Origin: Paraphysomonas bandaiensis
Taxonomy: Eukaryota > Chrysophyceae
Length of the DNA stretch: 64,000 nucleotides
Direction: 5' to 3'
NCBI GenBank assembly: GCA_965644295.1
Contig: CBFFRP010000119.1
Coordinates: 62,001 to 126,000 of the forward strand
Shown here: one piece after another, positions 22,919-34,800 of the stretch
Layout of the letters: the number at the start of each line of letters is the position of its first letter
Numbering within the stretch: the first letter of the stretch is position 1
Program-made: the position numbers and the translations under genes
The notes under the pieces: model-generated
What the model saw: the letters and a program-made list of their open reading frames with translations, nothing else
Database searches by the model: none
Told to the model about the DNA's origin: nothing

Positions 22919-25900
22919 CTAGTTTACATCGGCACTTTCATCATCAGATTGAGGAACAGCATCCTCGGTGGTTTCCACAGGGCTCTGCTCGGCGTTGTTT
23001 TCTAATTCCGCTTCCGCCAGTACCTCATCTCGGCTGATATTATACTTCAGGAAAACCTAAAGTACCATTATAAACTCCTACTATAAAGCACAATACGTAC
23101 ACTTTGAAGCTCCTTCTTTATATCATCCACTTGCTCGCTAAGGTCTGCAGCGTCGTCATATTCTTCGGCGTCGACAGCAGCCTGGCACCATGAGTGATTT
23201 AGAACAGTTAAATACACAAACACAGTACGAATAGACCTCTAACTCAGCTTCTTTTTGATCTAGAGTAGCAATTAAATCCTTGGCTCGATGAATATCTTGA
23301 GCTCGGTTATCTTCAACGGACTGGACGTCGGCAATATCCTCTGTAACAGGTTGCGCGTCATCTTCATTTCTAGCAGAGGAGCTATCCCCATCACCCGACT
23401 CTGTCAGGTCCGCAGCATCATTCCTGTCCACCACTTCCTCACAGACCTATATCAGGAAACAGTCAAACAGAGTTAGACTCATCAACAACCTAACAACCTC
23501 TACAGATTCTTCAGCAACTAGGTCATCCTCCGTTGATTCTAGTGGCGCATGATCACCCTCATCTATCTCTGCAGTGTTGTGGGTTTCATCATACTCACTT
23601 TCACCTTCAAAGTCCAGAGAATCTGGAAGGTCGTGCTTGGCTTTAATCTCACTTGCTGCAGCCAGCACAGCCTGTATACTCAATTACGACGAAGACACAT
23701 GCTTTGCGCAGAGTTATTACCTGAAGCTCTGCATCTAGTAGCGAGTGTGCAAGGCGGGTGAGAGTACCCGTAGTCGAGTCCCCATCATCTGTTGTCGCAG
23801 CGGCCTTCTCAGCCTTACGACAAGATTTCAGAAGCTCTTTGGCATGAAGCAAAAGCCCATTGAAACGGACAATGTCAGCTCCTTTTTCCGCCTCTCTGAG
23901 CTGACTACGAGAGTCGTCTAGTTCGGACTTAGCGAGCTCAACATTGGCCTCGGCAGCAGCGAGCTCACCAGCACTGCTCTGAAGGAACTCAGCAATTTCA
24001 TCTTTCCTAGACATCATGGATTTAAGGGTCTTGGCAACTGCAGCCGCTTCCTTGAACCTCTTGTTAGTAGCGTGAGCCTTCTTCTCAGACTCGAGAATAG
24101 GAATTTTCTCTGTAATGTCGCTATCTTCATCCGTCAGTTGCCCAATTTTGTCATGAACTCCTCTTAAGGCAGTAATCGAATTGTTTAGCGCTGCATCTGC
24201 TTTAACGACACTCTGTTTTAGCGTTACCAGAGCTGCTTCAGCCTCAGGGTCTTTGGTTGCGGCAACAGGCTTCCTGACAAAATCAAGAGTGGATCTCAAT
24301 TCTGACGCCACATCTATCTCAGATTGAACACTTTCTAACCACCTATCGATGTCTGCTTCTGTCTTGGCGAATTTATCACGGTCTGCCTCATAAGAGAGAC
24401 GCATCTGTTGGATAGCATCTTCTTCCCTTTTACACGCCTGGCTATCGCTGTTGAGGTCCACCACACGCTCGTGAATCCTCTGCAGACGCCTATCATACTT
24501 CTTCCGCACCTCGCCTATTTTAGTTTCCACCACTGCCAAATCTGACTTCAGATCCTTTTCTTGCTGCCGCTTCTCAGCTAGGGCTTTCTCAAGACTTCGT
24601 ATCTCCGCCGTGACACCCATCAGCCTTAGCTCCATCTCCTCCTTGCTCGCTTGTACCTCCTCCGTTTGAGACATTATCACAGCTTCTATCTCTCTCTTCT
24701 CTTCATCCAGAGCAGCCTCCTCCCTGGCAACCCCGCTGCGCTCCATATTAACACGCTCCTCCTCCGCTTTAACGCGAGCTTCCTCTGCGCTGAGTCGCTT
24801 TCTGTGTGATCGAGAGTATTTCTCGACCTCTTCCTGTTGTTGCCGTCTAAGGTTAGAGAGTCCCTTTATGGTAGCCTCTAGGAGAGTTGCCTGTTCGCGA
24901 CGCGACTTATCAAGACCCTCATCCGCTGCTGTAATCTGCGCACTCAAAGAAACGACTCGTTCGGCAGACTTTTTGATATCGTCTCTCAGTAACTCCAGCT
25001 AAATACACGCCGCTATCAGTACACAATATCCAATGACAATGTACGTACCTTGACTGACAACGCGTCTGCAGACTCAAAATCTTCCGCCTCGGCTAGCCTA
25101 CCTTGCTCTTCCTCGACCTCGTCTGCACGCTGCCGTAGTAACCTTCCAGCTACCTCCTCTTTCTCTAGTTCCAATCGCAGCCGCTGACCTTCATCCATCA
25201 GTCGAGCCTGCTCCATAGATTGCTCTCTGGCAGTGTTCTCGAATGAAGTCATCACATCAACAGCGAGATCCTTGATGCGCAAACACACAGCTGCATCATC
25301 CTCAGGTGGTGCCTTCTTCTTCGCCACCGGAGTAGGTGATGGCGGCGAAGGGGTGGCTGAAGATACTGTAGCAGAGGCTGCAGCTGGAGATATTTTTTCA
25401 GTTATTGCGTTTGTCGTGGAAGACGGGGGAGTACTTGTTGTGGAAGGGAGGGAAGGTTGGGTTTTAGGAGACCGGGGAGGTTGGGTTGTAGGGGACCGAG
25501 TAGATTGGGTAGTAGGGGTTGGTGGAGTAGAAGGGGTTGGTGCAGATGAGGTAGACATGCCCATAAACATGTCGACGTTGTAACTTTGAGTCACTCCAGC
25601 AGCCCCCTCGTCTCTATTGGTTGAAGGTGGGCCGCTAGCGGGAGACGGGGAAGGAGGGGTCGGTGTACGGATAGCAGGCTTCTGAAGCGTGGGACGAGCA
25701 ACAGAGTTGGTAGCTGCAGGACTCTCAACAACAGGTGTCTCGGCGGAAGGGCTAGCTCCGTCAGCTGATTTGTGGAATCTCCCTGCAAGACAGAAATGTC
25801 ACCTACGCATACTCTTGAAATCTGTTCGACACCTACTTACCCATGATAGTGCTCATGAAGCCGCCTCCACTCTTGCGTTTGCTTTTATTCTCCCTACAAA

Positions 25901-26888
25901 CGGAAGAAGAGTAGGTAATAAAAGCCGGTACTATGATTCTTCACACTTACCTGGTGCCTTGCCTCTGTGCGGACCTCCCAGGTGGGGCGCTGGTAACAGG
26001 AGGGACGGAATCTCCATCTGTACTTCGATCTGAAACAATACTATCCGTAGAAGCTTCGCGATTTAACGGACGGGATACAGGTACAGGATCCGATACAGAT
26101 GTAGGAGGTGCCACGTCCTCTGTCGACTCTACTGCTACAACATTATCTGGCTCCGGTTCGGAAACAGCAGGTACAGGTTCAGGAAGGTCAACAACTATGC
26201 CTGATCCAATCATTCGGGAAGCATTCATAGACTCCTCACGCTTTTCCATGTAAGTCTTTTCCCGAGGAGGCTCCGGCGGGGTATTGACGGCGTTACTATC
26301 TTCCTGTACCTCCCTATCTTCTTCTCTCGCGTAGCCTACTTTGGGAGCACGTTTCTTTTTCTTGACCTACACAAAATTAAGTCCCTTTTAACAAGTAAAA
26401 TAGTCTTACAGGTTTTGTGGTTGACACTTTCGCCAGTTTTATCTCCTGTGTTGCAGGTTTATCCTGTACACTGCTACTAGTGTTGGTGTTTGACAGTATT
26501 TCTGGTGTGGTCGCAGAGGAGTTCACCTATACGCAATATCGTAACAATCAGTGAGTACAGTATTGCAAGTTATATACATTAACATCCAGCCCATTCGCAG
26601 TCGCACTAGAGGATTCAATGGGTGTAGCACTTGACATAAAGCCAAACCCAGAGGGTGTTGACTCCTCTGCGGGGTCAGCGCTGTTCATAAACGAAAATCC
26701 GAACTCGGCTGGCTCCTGCACTCTCTCCTCTGCACCCGCCGAAGAAAGGAAACTGAACCCTGAGCTACTCTCTTGCTCCAGATGATCTAAAGGCATAATA
26801 TTAATATATATATACAGACATGAACAGGGACTGTACCTGTACCTTGAGACTCATCCGCATCCAAACAAACATCTGCCGGGACGGACAT
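22919..26888 (-). CDS. Large coiled-coil protein with UVR-like motifs and FxFM/L repeats
   Basis: Multi-exon. Exon 1 reads MSVPADVCLDADESQ; a GT-AG intron then joins to DHLEQESSSGFSFLSS. The N-terminal part carries three Ser/Gly-Phe-x-Phe repeats (SGFSFLSS, FGFSFMNS, SGFGFMSS). Then come Lys-rich and Ser/Pro/Thr-rich linkers (about 26330-25330), a helical stretch with a UVR-like motif (EQGRLAEAEDFESADALSVK near 25080), about 400 residues of heptad-rich coiled coil (24947-23700), acidic linkers, and a second UVR-like helix pair (AVDAEEYDDAADLSEQVDD near 23130). It ends AQSDDESADVN-like acidic sequence at TAG 22919-22921. UVR motifs pair with other helices in bacterial UvrB; in eukaryotic coiled-coil proteins their role is unclear. 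Likely a cytosolic scaffold; no enzyme domain is seen. Confidence 0.75.
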
Positions 26889-27409
26889 AGTTACTTACGC
26901 ACCCGAGACTGAGTAATATCCAGCAGAAATGCACGCTAGCAGGGAAGATGCAATAGTGAGTGTATGATTGTTGGAGTCTACTATACATAGAGCGGTACGT
27001 ACTGTACATGTATGTACTGTAGACTCTGTAGATGTATGTACTGTAGATGTGTGTACTGTAGATGTATGTATTGATCGAGAGGGAGTTGTGTGTGTGTGTA
27101 TCTGCTGCGCATACAGTAGCATACAGCATACCATACCCACATCAGAAAGAGGTATACTCTGTACTCGCTAATCTGTATTCCACACACATACTGCAGTTGC
27201 TGTGTGCCAATAACCGCACACATGATGTGCCTGTTATTCGTATCTTTCTGTGAGAAATACAGAGTATTCAGCGGTATTATAGTGTCAACAATTATATGCA
27301 TTCATGTGAGTGGAGCGTCTGCACACATACACACAGCTGTCGCACACTCACTGCAGTGAATGTATTGCAGCATCAACTCTTCGACGATAGGCCTATGAGC
27401 CTCTGCTTT
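26889..27409. promoter_or_regulatory. Upstream region of the coiled-coil gene with tandem TGTA repeats
   Basis: Positions 26995-27075 contain about four imperfect copies of a 16-18-bp unit built on TGTACTGTAGATGTATG. Further ATACAG and GTATAC strings run to 27160. No coding evidence. Probably promoter-proximal low-complexity DNA. Confidence 0.45.
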
Positions 27410-28013
27410 CTAGTTGGCAGTAGCCATATTGTATCCTTCCAGAGTGAGTTGACAGCGTGTCGATAGCCCCCAATCGCTCAGACGGCTTTTGAAGTACGAG
27501 CCGGCGAGATGTTTATGTTTGCTTGCTGCAGTTGTGTCTGTACTTTCTTCGTCCACAATATAGTCACATCCGTTATCACTGTTCCGATAACGCAATGAAC
27601 GTGTCATTTCGATTGGTACTGCAGTACTGCCAGAAACAGAGCGCTTCAATGAGGAGGCTGGCAGATACACACCGACCCCGGTATTCACCTTCTCTTTATG
27701 TGTCAGATAAGAGATTCTCTTATTCAAGCAGAGAACCGGTTTACTATGTCGTGTACGCCCCTTTGGTTTGGTGAATTGGCGCAGCAGAATACTCTCTGAG
27801 CGTTTTCGATCGTTTTCCCTTTCTTCTTCCTTCTTGTATCGATATATCAGTGATGTATAATATATAATGGTTATGCAGTAAGTATACATATATCATTCCA
27901 CCCAGCACACAACTAAGTTTCGCTAATACGCCTGTATCAAGTAGAGCTCTGATATGTCCTACCCCGAGTATTATATATGATATGAATGTTGTTAGAAAAG
28001 TAGCTCCAAACAC
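27410..28013 (-). CDS. Hypothetical two-exon protein, weak
   Basis: A hydrophobic frame (FLTTFISYIILGVGHIRALL near 27990) joins, across a 65-bp GT-AG candidate intron (27833-27897), to a Lys/Glu-rich frame starting KKEEERENDRKRSE and running about 140 residues to TAG at 27410. No ATG precedes the hydrophobic part in frame, so an upstream exon would be needed. The sequence resembles a membrane-anchored N-terminus followed by a basic region. I do not recognise it; a chance combination is possible. Confidence 0.3.
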
Positions 28014-28144
28014 TTTACATATACAACCTCAATGTGAGGAAAATACCTGGCTACCGTAGATGTTTGTGAGTGAAACCTCATCCGTGAGGTTATTAGAGGG
28101 GATAAACAAGTGCGTCACCTAGAGTTAGTATCCACTATCCGCTT

Positions 28145-28620
28145 TACAAAAAAACAGTTTCATTATTAATGATCCGAATTTTGAGAATGGAATTCCAAAA
28201 CTCCAAGCAGGCGAAGAGTTTGAGTTGACAAGATCTGAGAAAGATGCTGTTAGAATATATCTCCGTTCGGACAGTGATCATTGCAACAATACAGAGGATG
28301 ATGAAGCTAAAGTTGGCTATGCGGAAAAAATTCTTCAATTAGCGCAGAAACTTAAGAAACGGAAAGTTGAAATATCTAAGTACAGGTGCACGAGTCACGT
28401 AGCATGTAGTGTGTTCTCCCACTACATGTGAACGCCTGTTCAGCACAGTAAAACTGATTATATCACTTAATATGCTACTACACTTAATATGCTGTTGTTT
28501 CTGAAAGCTAACCGACAGTTGTGGCCGGGTGTAAGCATATTTCAATTAATATTGGATGAATATGGTGATGATGAGTATGAGGAAACTTTTAATTATTTAA
28601 TTGGTTTGATTATCAAGTAG
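28145..28620 (+). pseudogene. hAT transposase C-terminal remnant
   Basis: Reads NDPNFENGIPKLQAGEEFEL, then TRSEKDAVRIYL, KVGYAEKILQLAQKLKKRK, ERLFSTVKLI (frame-shifted) and NRQLWPGVSIFQLI: the order of the hAT transposase C-terminal dimerisation region. Several frame breaks show decay. Related remnants lie beside copia-3 and near 62640. A 7-bp stem hairpin (AACCTCA...TGAGGTT) precedes it near 28073. Confidence 0.65.
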
Positions 28621-28684
28621 TGACCTTAGACCTTATAATGAGAAGTACTAAAAATGGAAACTACGGATGTGTTTACTTACTGAT

Positions 28685-28945
28685 TAGTCATACTAATATA
28701 TTGCAATAGTATTGTAGGGCCGGTTTAATAAGTCCACCAATACTATTGATAGAACGCAATCTAACAATAGTATTTTTTCCTATTTCTGTTTGAAACAGAT
28801 GAGGTGACAATATCAGGGGCCAGTCCACAATATATTGCAATATAATGCCAACAGAAATAAAAAATAATAAAAATATTTTCAAGACCAATAATAATTATTA
28901 GATATGCTACAACATATATTGCAATATATTGATATATATTGGGCA
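28685..28945. repeat. ATTGCAATA-rich repeat cluster
   Basis: Repeated strings such as TATTGCAATAGTATTG and ATATATTGCAATATAT, like the inner ends of the hAT inverted repeats near 61940 and 63600. Likely remains of hAT-derived non-autonomous elements. Confidence 0.45.
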
Positions 28946-29066
28946 TTAAGAAGAAGAAATCAGCTCGATCGGCAGTAACTACTTAGTAGAGGTTACAACA
29001 CAGTGATGAATACCCAATAACAATGCCAATACTCTAAGTGTTCCAACTCTTCGTCACTGTTGTCCT

Positions 29067-29419
29067 TGTTAGAATTGGACATTTCACAGAAGTTAACTTT
29101 GCTCTACACTTAAACCTTAATCTTGCTATGTTGAACACAATGCATTTTCAAGTAAGAAATTATAATTATTATTCTGAACACTTCACTACATATTCGTGTA
29201 ACATATATATGTTGAAACATCTGTTCTCAGCAACATCTGTTTATCACATGTTCATCAGTCAATTCTATATCTTGTATAGTCACACATCAGTAACTGATTT
29301 TAATTCCTTTGTACCACCTATAATCACCCGTTACACCTATGCGTTGACTTCACCTATTGTACACTATTAACTCACTTCAATTGCACAATATATATCACAT
29401 CATATTGCAGAACTCAACA
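29067..29419 (-). repeat. Solo LTR of the copia-3 family
   Basis: About 353 bp aligning end to end with the copia-3 LTRs, starting TGTTAGAATTGGAC on plus and ending AACTCAACA, with scattered substitutions. No matching 5-bp duplication on its flanks, so it is old or rearranged. Confidence 0.8.
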
Positions 29420-30341
29420 GATCGGGCAGTCCATCATCGATGCACTGTCTTTTTGCGTCCACAAGTGCTTGTTGAAGCAAAAAGGAACAGCAGCAGTTTG
29501 AGGCATCATCGTGAGGTTAATTCTTATCGCAAGTGTGTCATGAATGATAATCAAACTGCTTAAATTGATGCTGTCATCCTCATACAAATATGCTTTTCTT
29601 ATAATCTGTAACAGAATGCCAGTCTAAACAGTCAAAAAGCAAGTGCCAGTAAAATGATCACCATATCCGCCCAAACTATAACACTAAACTATCGCTGTGC
29701 AGTATACGGTCCAAACTATTCGGCCGTCATCTCTTTCATATTTATTACTGATCAGGCGAAGAAACCGTTGTTTGCTACTATTACTTTGATTCACCATCTC
29801 TGCTCATGATGAGTTTGATGGATTCATTCCTCTGATTTCATTGTTTCATTAAGTAAACATTTTTTGTAAACGTGGAAATTTTGCAAAGTTTTAGGAAAAA
29901 CTTGGGGATTTTACAGTATTCATGTAGAAGCGTTTATGTACGACCGTAGTGTTATTGTTAAGCAACGAAAAATACCAGTGTGTAACAGAAGTTGACATTA
30001 TTTATTTGCTAAGGTTTGCTATTTTCAATTGAAAAGATGAAATTATAAACACTACATTCATGATAAACAAAACCGAAGTTGTATTCGATTTACAACTCTA
30101 TAGTGTACAAACCACACACTCACCAACTTCTACTTCAGTTTCATACTACACAATATAATGTACTAATTACATATATATATATATCTTTTGATTTTTATAT
30201 CTAATACTGCACTCAATTGCATATATTATAGAATCTTCAGATCTCAACAGTGTGGTGTGGCACATACAGAGTATGTTTTAAACGAAGCAAATAATAAATC
30301 TTTTTCCCTGTCACAGATTCCCACCTCTCCGTAGCTCCGTA
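29420..30341. other. AT-rich spacer, no gene seen
   Basis: No supported coding frame. The last 25 bases (about 30317-30341) read in frame with the sequence beyond 49155 as part of a hAT-like coding stretch split by copia-3. Confidence 0.4.
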
Positions 30342-30346
30342 GATGC
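30342..30346. repeat. Copia-3 target site duplication, left
   Basis: 'gatgc', repeated at 49155-49159. Direct repeats flank the whole inverted-LTR structure. Confidence 0.85.
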
Positions 30347-30698
30347 TGTTAACAATGGACATTTCACTGAAGTTAACTTTGCTCTACGCGTAAACCGTAA
30401 CCTTGCTGTTGAACACAATGCACTTTCAAGTAAGAAATTATGATTATTATTCTGAACACTTCACTACATATTCGTGTAACATATGTTGAAACATCTGTTC
30501 TTATAGCAACATCTGTTTATCATATGTTCATCAGTCAGTTCTATATCTTGTATAGTCACACATCAGTAACTGAATTTAATTCCTTTGTAACTACTATAAT
30601 CACCCGTTACACCTATGAGTTGACTTTACCTATAATTGCACACTGTTAACTCACTTCAATTGCACAATATATATCACATCATATTGCAGAACTCAACA
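30347..30698 (-). repeat. Copia-3 LTR, left (minus orientation)
   Basis: 352 bp, inverted relative to 48803-49154. The adjoining polypurine tract is ATTGAGTGGGAG on minus. Confidence 0.93.
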
Positions 30699-30862
30699 CT
30701 CCCACTCAATTGGATGTAGTTAACCATTCTAAAATTTGTGAAGAACATTGCTATCGGATACGCAACCACCGAACCTCATAGGACACTGGTGGACGTATGA
30801 CTCCGCTGGTATATAGCTAGCTCCCACCATTCATTCACCTCTATCTAGTTACGACGAACTCT

Positions 30863-30866
30863 CTTT
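30863..30866. repeat. Gypsy-C target duplication, left
   Basis: 'cttt', matching 44777-44780. Removing the gypsy insert restores a copia-3 pol sequence identical to the uninterrupted right arm. Confidence 0.8.
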
Positions 30867-31634
30867 TACTCCTACTCCTCAAGAACATCACAACACCCTG
30901 CAACGTCATCACTGCCCACAGAAACGTGTTTATTCTATAAACTGAATACACACAGCAACCTAGGAGCAACGTATAACCGCATACTAATAGTACACCACAT
31001 CCTACGTTTTACTTTCTACCTAAATTCCCTTACAAAAACAATATACCGCCACTTTGGTGCATTTTAGCATTCAAGAACCCAAAATCCCTAATATCCAGGT
31101 TAATACGTAAATACAACCCTGCATACCAGGTATTGCATATCACAATTGATTCCCCACTGAGCCTGGTATGAACACTCGTGCACCTCGAGTATATAAAATC
31201 CATTCTCCGTTGATGTGATATGTACTTGCCCCCCTATAGGGTAGTATGGGTAATGCCAGTACGTATTCCTATGGAAGTATACACTGCAACTGCTACACTG
31301 GAATACTGACCCACATAACTTTATTATAAATTTGTGGCAGGTTTCACATTGCGTGAAGTCACCATCAGCAGATCATAGTGTACATCATCATCGGCAGATA
31401 AAGTGGACATCACACCTGAACGTTGATTCCGTGTGTAGGTACATCATAGCTCATTACCCCATCTTAATGAGTATAACATAGAATATGCATCCTAGACATG
31501 GTATAGGGTCCTGATGATATAATGTTCTTGATATAGATTCCTAAACAAATATCACAGGGTCCTGAATGGGCAATGCATGCAGTTTTGGTACTATAGCCAC
31601 GTAGATAGGGCATAGGAAATGCCACGTGGTCACA
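30867..31634 (-). repeat. Gypsy-C 3' LTR, internally deleted
   Basis: 768 bp matching 44010-44776; lacks the roughly 250 bp present at 43761-44009. Confidence 0.88.
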
Positions 31635-31805
31635 CTGCCTCCCCCCCTCGTTTTTGTGAGAAATCCATGGTCGCACACATGTCAATGGGACTAGGTTTGA
31701 AATAGCCATCAATACGAACCACCATGGAGTATTATTATCATATTATAGATGTAATTCGGAGAATACTTAAAAATTTCACATCGTAAATTGTAGAGTAGGA
31801 ACACT

Positions 31806-34800
31806 TTATACCGACTGATTAACTTGTGGAAATTTGCTGGCAAATTCCTCGTCTACCAAGACCATTGTAGAAGAATCAAATTCTTTATGGGCAAAACAAT
31901 GGATATGGTAATTATCAAGTCGGAAAGTTTGTTTAGTCATCACATTTTTAGTTGAGAGTATCCGTTTGGAACTTTTATGATACCAATGTGTGAAGACAAA
32001 ACGTGCAACATAAGTAATAAAATGAGAGTCCGGTAACTCCAGGCTTTCATACCACAGGTCCCCGAAAACTCTTAAGTCAACATAAGCCTCATCACCTGGC
32101 TGAAAACTAGTGATAGGCTGCTTACGGATTTTTGCAATATATTCCTTTGCCTCTTTAACCGGATAAATAAGATGATATAAATATCTTTTCCTAGAACAGA
32201 AATCGGCATATGGAATAGAGTCAAAAATATCCTTACTGAATGGAATGTCACGAACATCACCATCCTGAAATTTCACAGTAAAAACTAGAGAGGTTCTGGT
32301 GTCTCTATCACCTCTGTAGTATAGAATTGTGTCAATCACATGCTGTTCATGGTCTCTACAAGCCATGTTATACGCTGTGTCTTGATCACCCGCAAAAAGT
32401 TTAACCTCCCGCACATCGACTTTCACAACTTGTCCTGTCACCAAATGTCTGCAATCAATGTCATTTTTATATTGAGATATGACTTTGAAAGGACCCATAT
32501 AACGGTGAGACATCTTAGGATGGACTTTAGCACCCTTGTCAAACAAAACAAGATCTCCCGGCTGATATCTGTTCTGCTTGTCGGCCGGTATACCTTGGCT
32601 AGCCCGCTCTTGCACAAGACGCTGTTGATAAGCATGCGAAGCTGCCCTGAGCTCACGTAGGTTATCATTAAAACGTTTAAGTCGTGCATGCGCATCCTGG
32701 GAAACAGAGTCGGTGTCCACGTTAAAATAACGCTTATCCTCCGATCCAAAAGTCAACTCGAATGGTGAGAATCCCGTCTCAGATGACACTTCAGAGTTAA
32801 GAATGTGTTGGACACTGGCGATCCAGCTAGGATCTTCAAACACATCTGTGCGCTCTTGACGCTCGCTAGCATCATATACTAGAGCTCGTAGGTGACGAAC
32901 TACCTCACCTATGGTACGTTCTGAGCCATTCGCATGCCGGTTGGCTATACTAAACGTATGGCGCATTCCCATGTATTCCGTTAGCTGCTGGAATAGATCC
33001 GAAGTTAAATCCGGACCCTGGTCTGAAATCACGACGTCAGTGTGACCGTAATAGGACCAATACTTCCAAACAGTATTCGCTAAATTCAAAGCCGTTACTC
33101 CTTTAACTGGTTCCAGAAAAACGAGCTTTGTGTGGAGGTTCACTATCACATTGATATGCGTGTAACCGTCCTTGCCATGTGGAGTAATCTCCACTGCATC
33201 AATAGGTGGTTTTAGGTTGCGCACTATGGGAATAAGTGCTTCCTTCATGGCTAACCGGGTTTTCACGCAAGTTGGACAGTTGGATATATATTCTGCTACC
33301 ACCTGATATGGTATTCCATGCCCTGGAAAACGTTTATTGAGACGAATCCAAGTAGCTTTCCCTCCAAGATGACCCACGCGAGAGTTGTGTACCTCACGCA
33401 AGCATTCTTCACGAGATATATTCATGGAAGGTTGTTCTTGGTCACTGAGATCCAACGGGTCCATAAAATTTCCTAGGAATGAGAAATACTCAGAATCCTG
33501 ACAGTCCTCTCCCAGAAAATAGGCATCATCCCACATAGAATCATCCAAGAACATGCCCGACAAATAGGCCAGTTGGTGTTCCCTGGATAACCAGTCTGCT
33601 AACCAATTCTGTGCTCCAGAAATATGTCGGATTTTAAAATTGAATGATTGCAAGAATATTCTCCATCTAACAATTTTTGGTACCTCTGACGCTTCCATCC
33701 AGAGCAAATTGTTATGGTCTGTTTCTATTGTAAACTGCTTTCCAACTAAGTAATACGCTAGCTGTTTAACCGAATAGTAGATACCGTAGCCCTCCTGCTC
33801 TATAGTAGCCCATTTCATTGCTTGCTCTGAAAACTTTTTAGAGATAAAGGCAATAGGTTGCAATTGAGCTTCTCCTGACGGTAATACCTTCCGTTGTAGT
33901 AGTACAGAACCTATACCTAGCTCACTTGCATCAGTCCGTAAAATCCACTCTAACTCATAATCAGGGTAGAAGAGCTCACACGCATCTTGTAAACCTTTTA
34001 TGAAACGTTTGTACTCAGCTTCATAATCATGACGCCAAGTAGATTTATTCCAATTGAAAGATTTCTTAGTGAGGTCCGTTAAATGACCTACTAAGTCAGA
34101 ATACTTTGGCGTGAAGCTGGAAAAGAAAACTCCCTTGCCTAGCAGAGATCTAGCTTGTTTAGTCGATGATGGCATGGGTATGTTTGCCAAGGCTTCCTTT
34201 TTATCCGGACACACTTCATACGATTTGTGTTTGCACACATATCCAAAAAAATTAACTTTCTTAAAACCAAGCCAGCTCTTAGCCATTTTCAACTTTATGT
34301 TTCTCTCCAGACATCTGTCAATAACTCGTTCCAACTTTTCATAAGCATCCTGGGGATCGTTGGCTAGTATTAGCATATTATCAAAGATAACGATAGCCCA
34401 GTCTGAAAAGTCGGCAAATATCTCCCGAACAACCTCTTGCAGAACACCAGTAGCAGGAGCTATACCCTCTGGCATGAAATTAGGTGCAAACTGTCCCCAT
34501 GGCGTTTGAATGGACAATTTCTCGGAAGTTTCCTCATCTAAAGGTATTTGATGAAACGCATTTGTAAGATCTATATCCAAATAATATGGAAAATTAATGA
34601 TCTTGTCAAGTTCATGTTTGACATTGGGAATAGTGTAGTTTCCCACATGCATGTGATCATTTATCTTAACGTAATCCCCACAAAATCGAATATAAGGAGG
34701 TGTAGCCTTGGGCGCTACTACAAGACAAGAAGCCCATGGCGATCTACTCTTCCGGTAAAAATACCCACACAAACGACGAAATTCTTTCTCTGAGGCTTCC

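Noticed and set aside
25233-25583. Gly/Val-rich plus-strand frame
   Set aside because: Antisense shadow of the Pro/Thr/Ser-rich linker of the coiled-coil gene.
29067-29419. 5-bp target duplication for the solo LTR
   Set aside because: Flanks 'gtcct' and 'gatcg' do not match.
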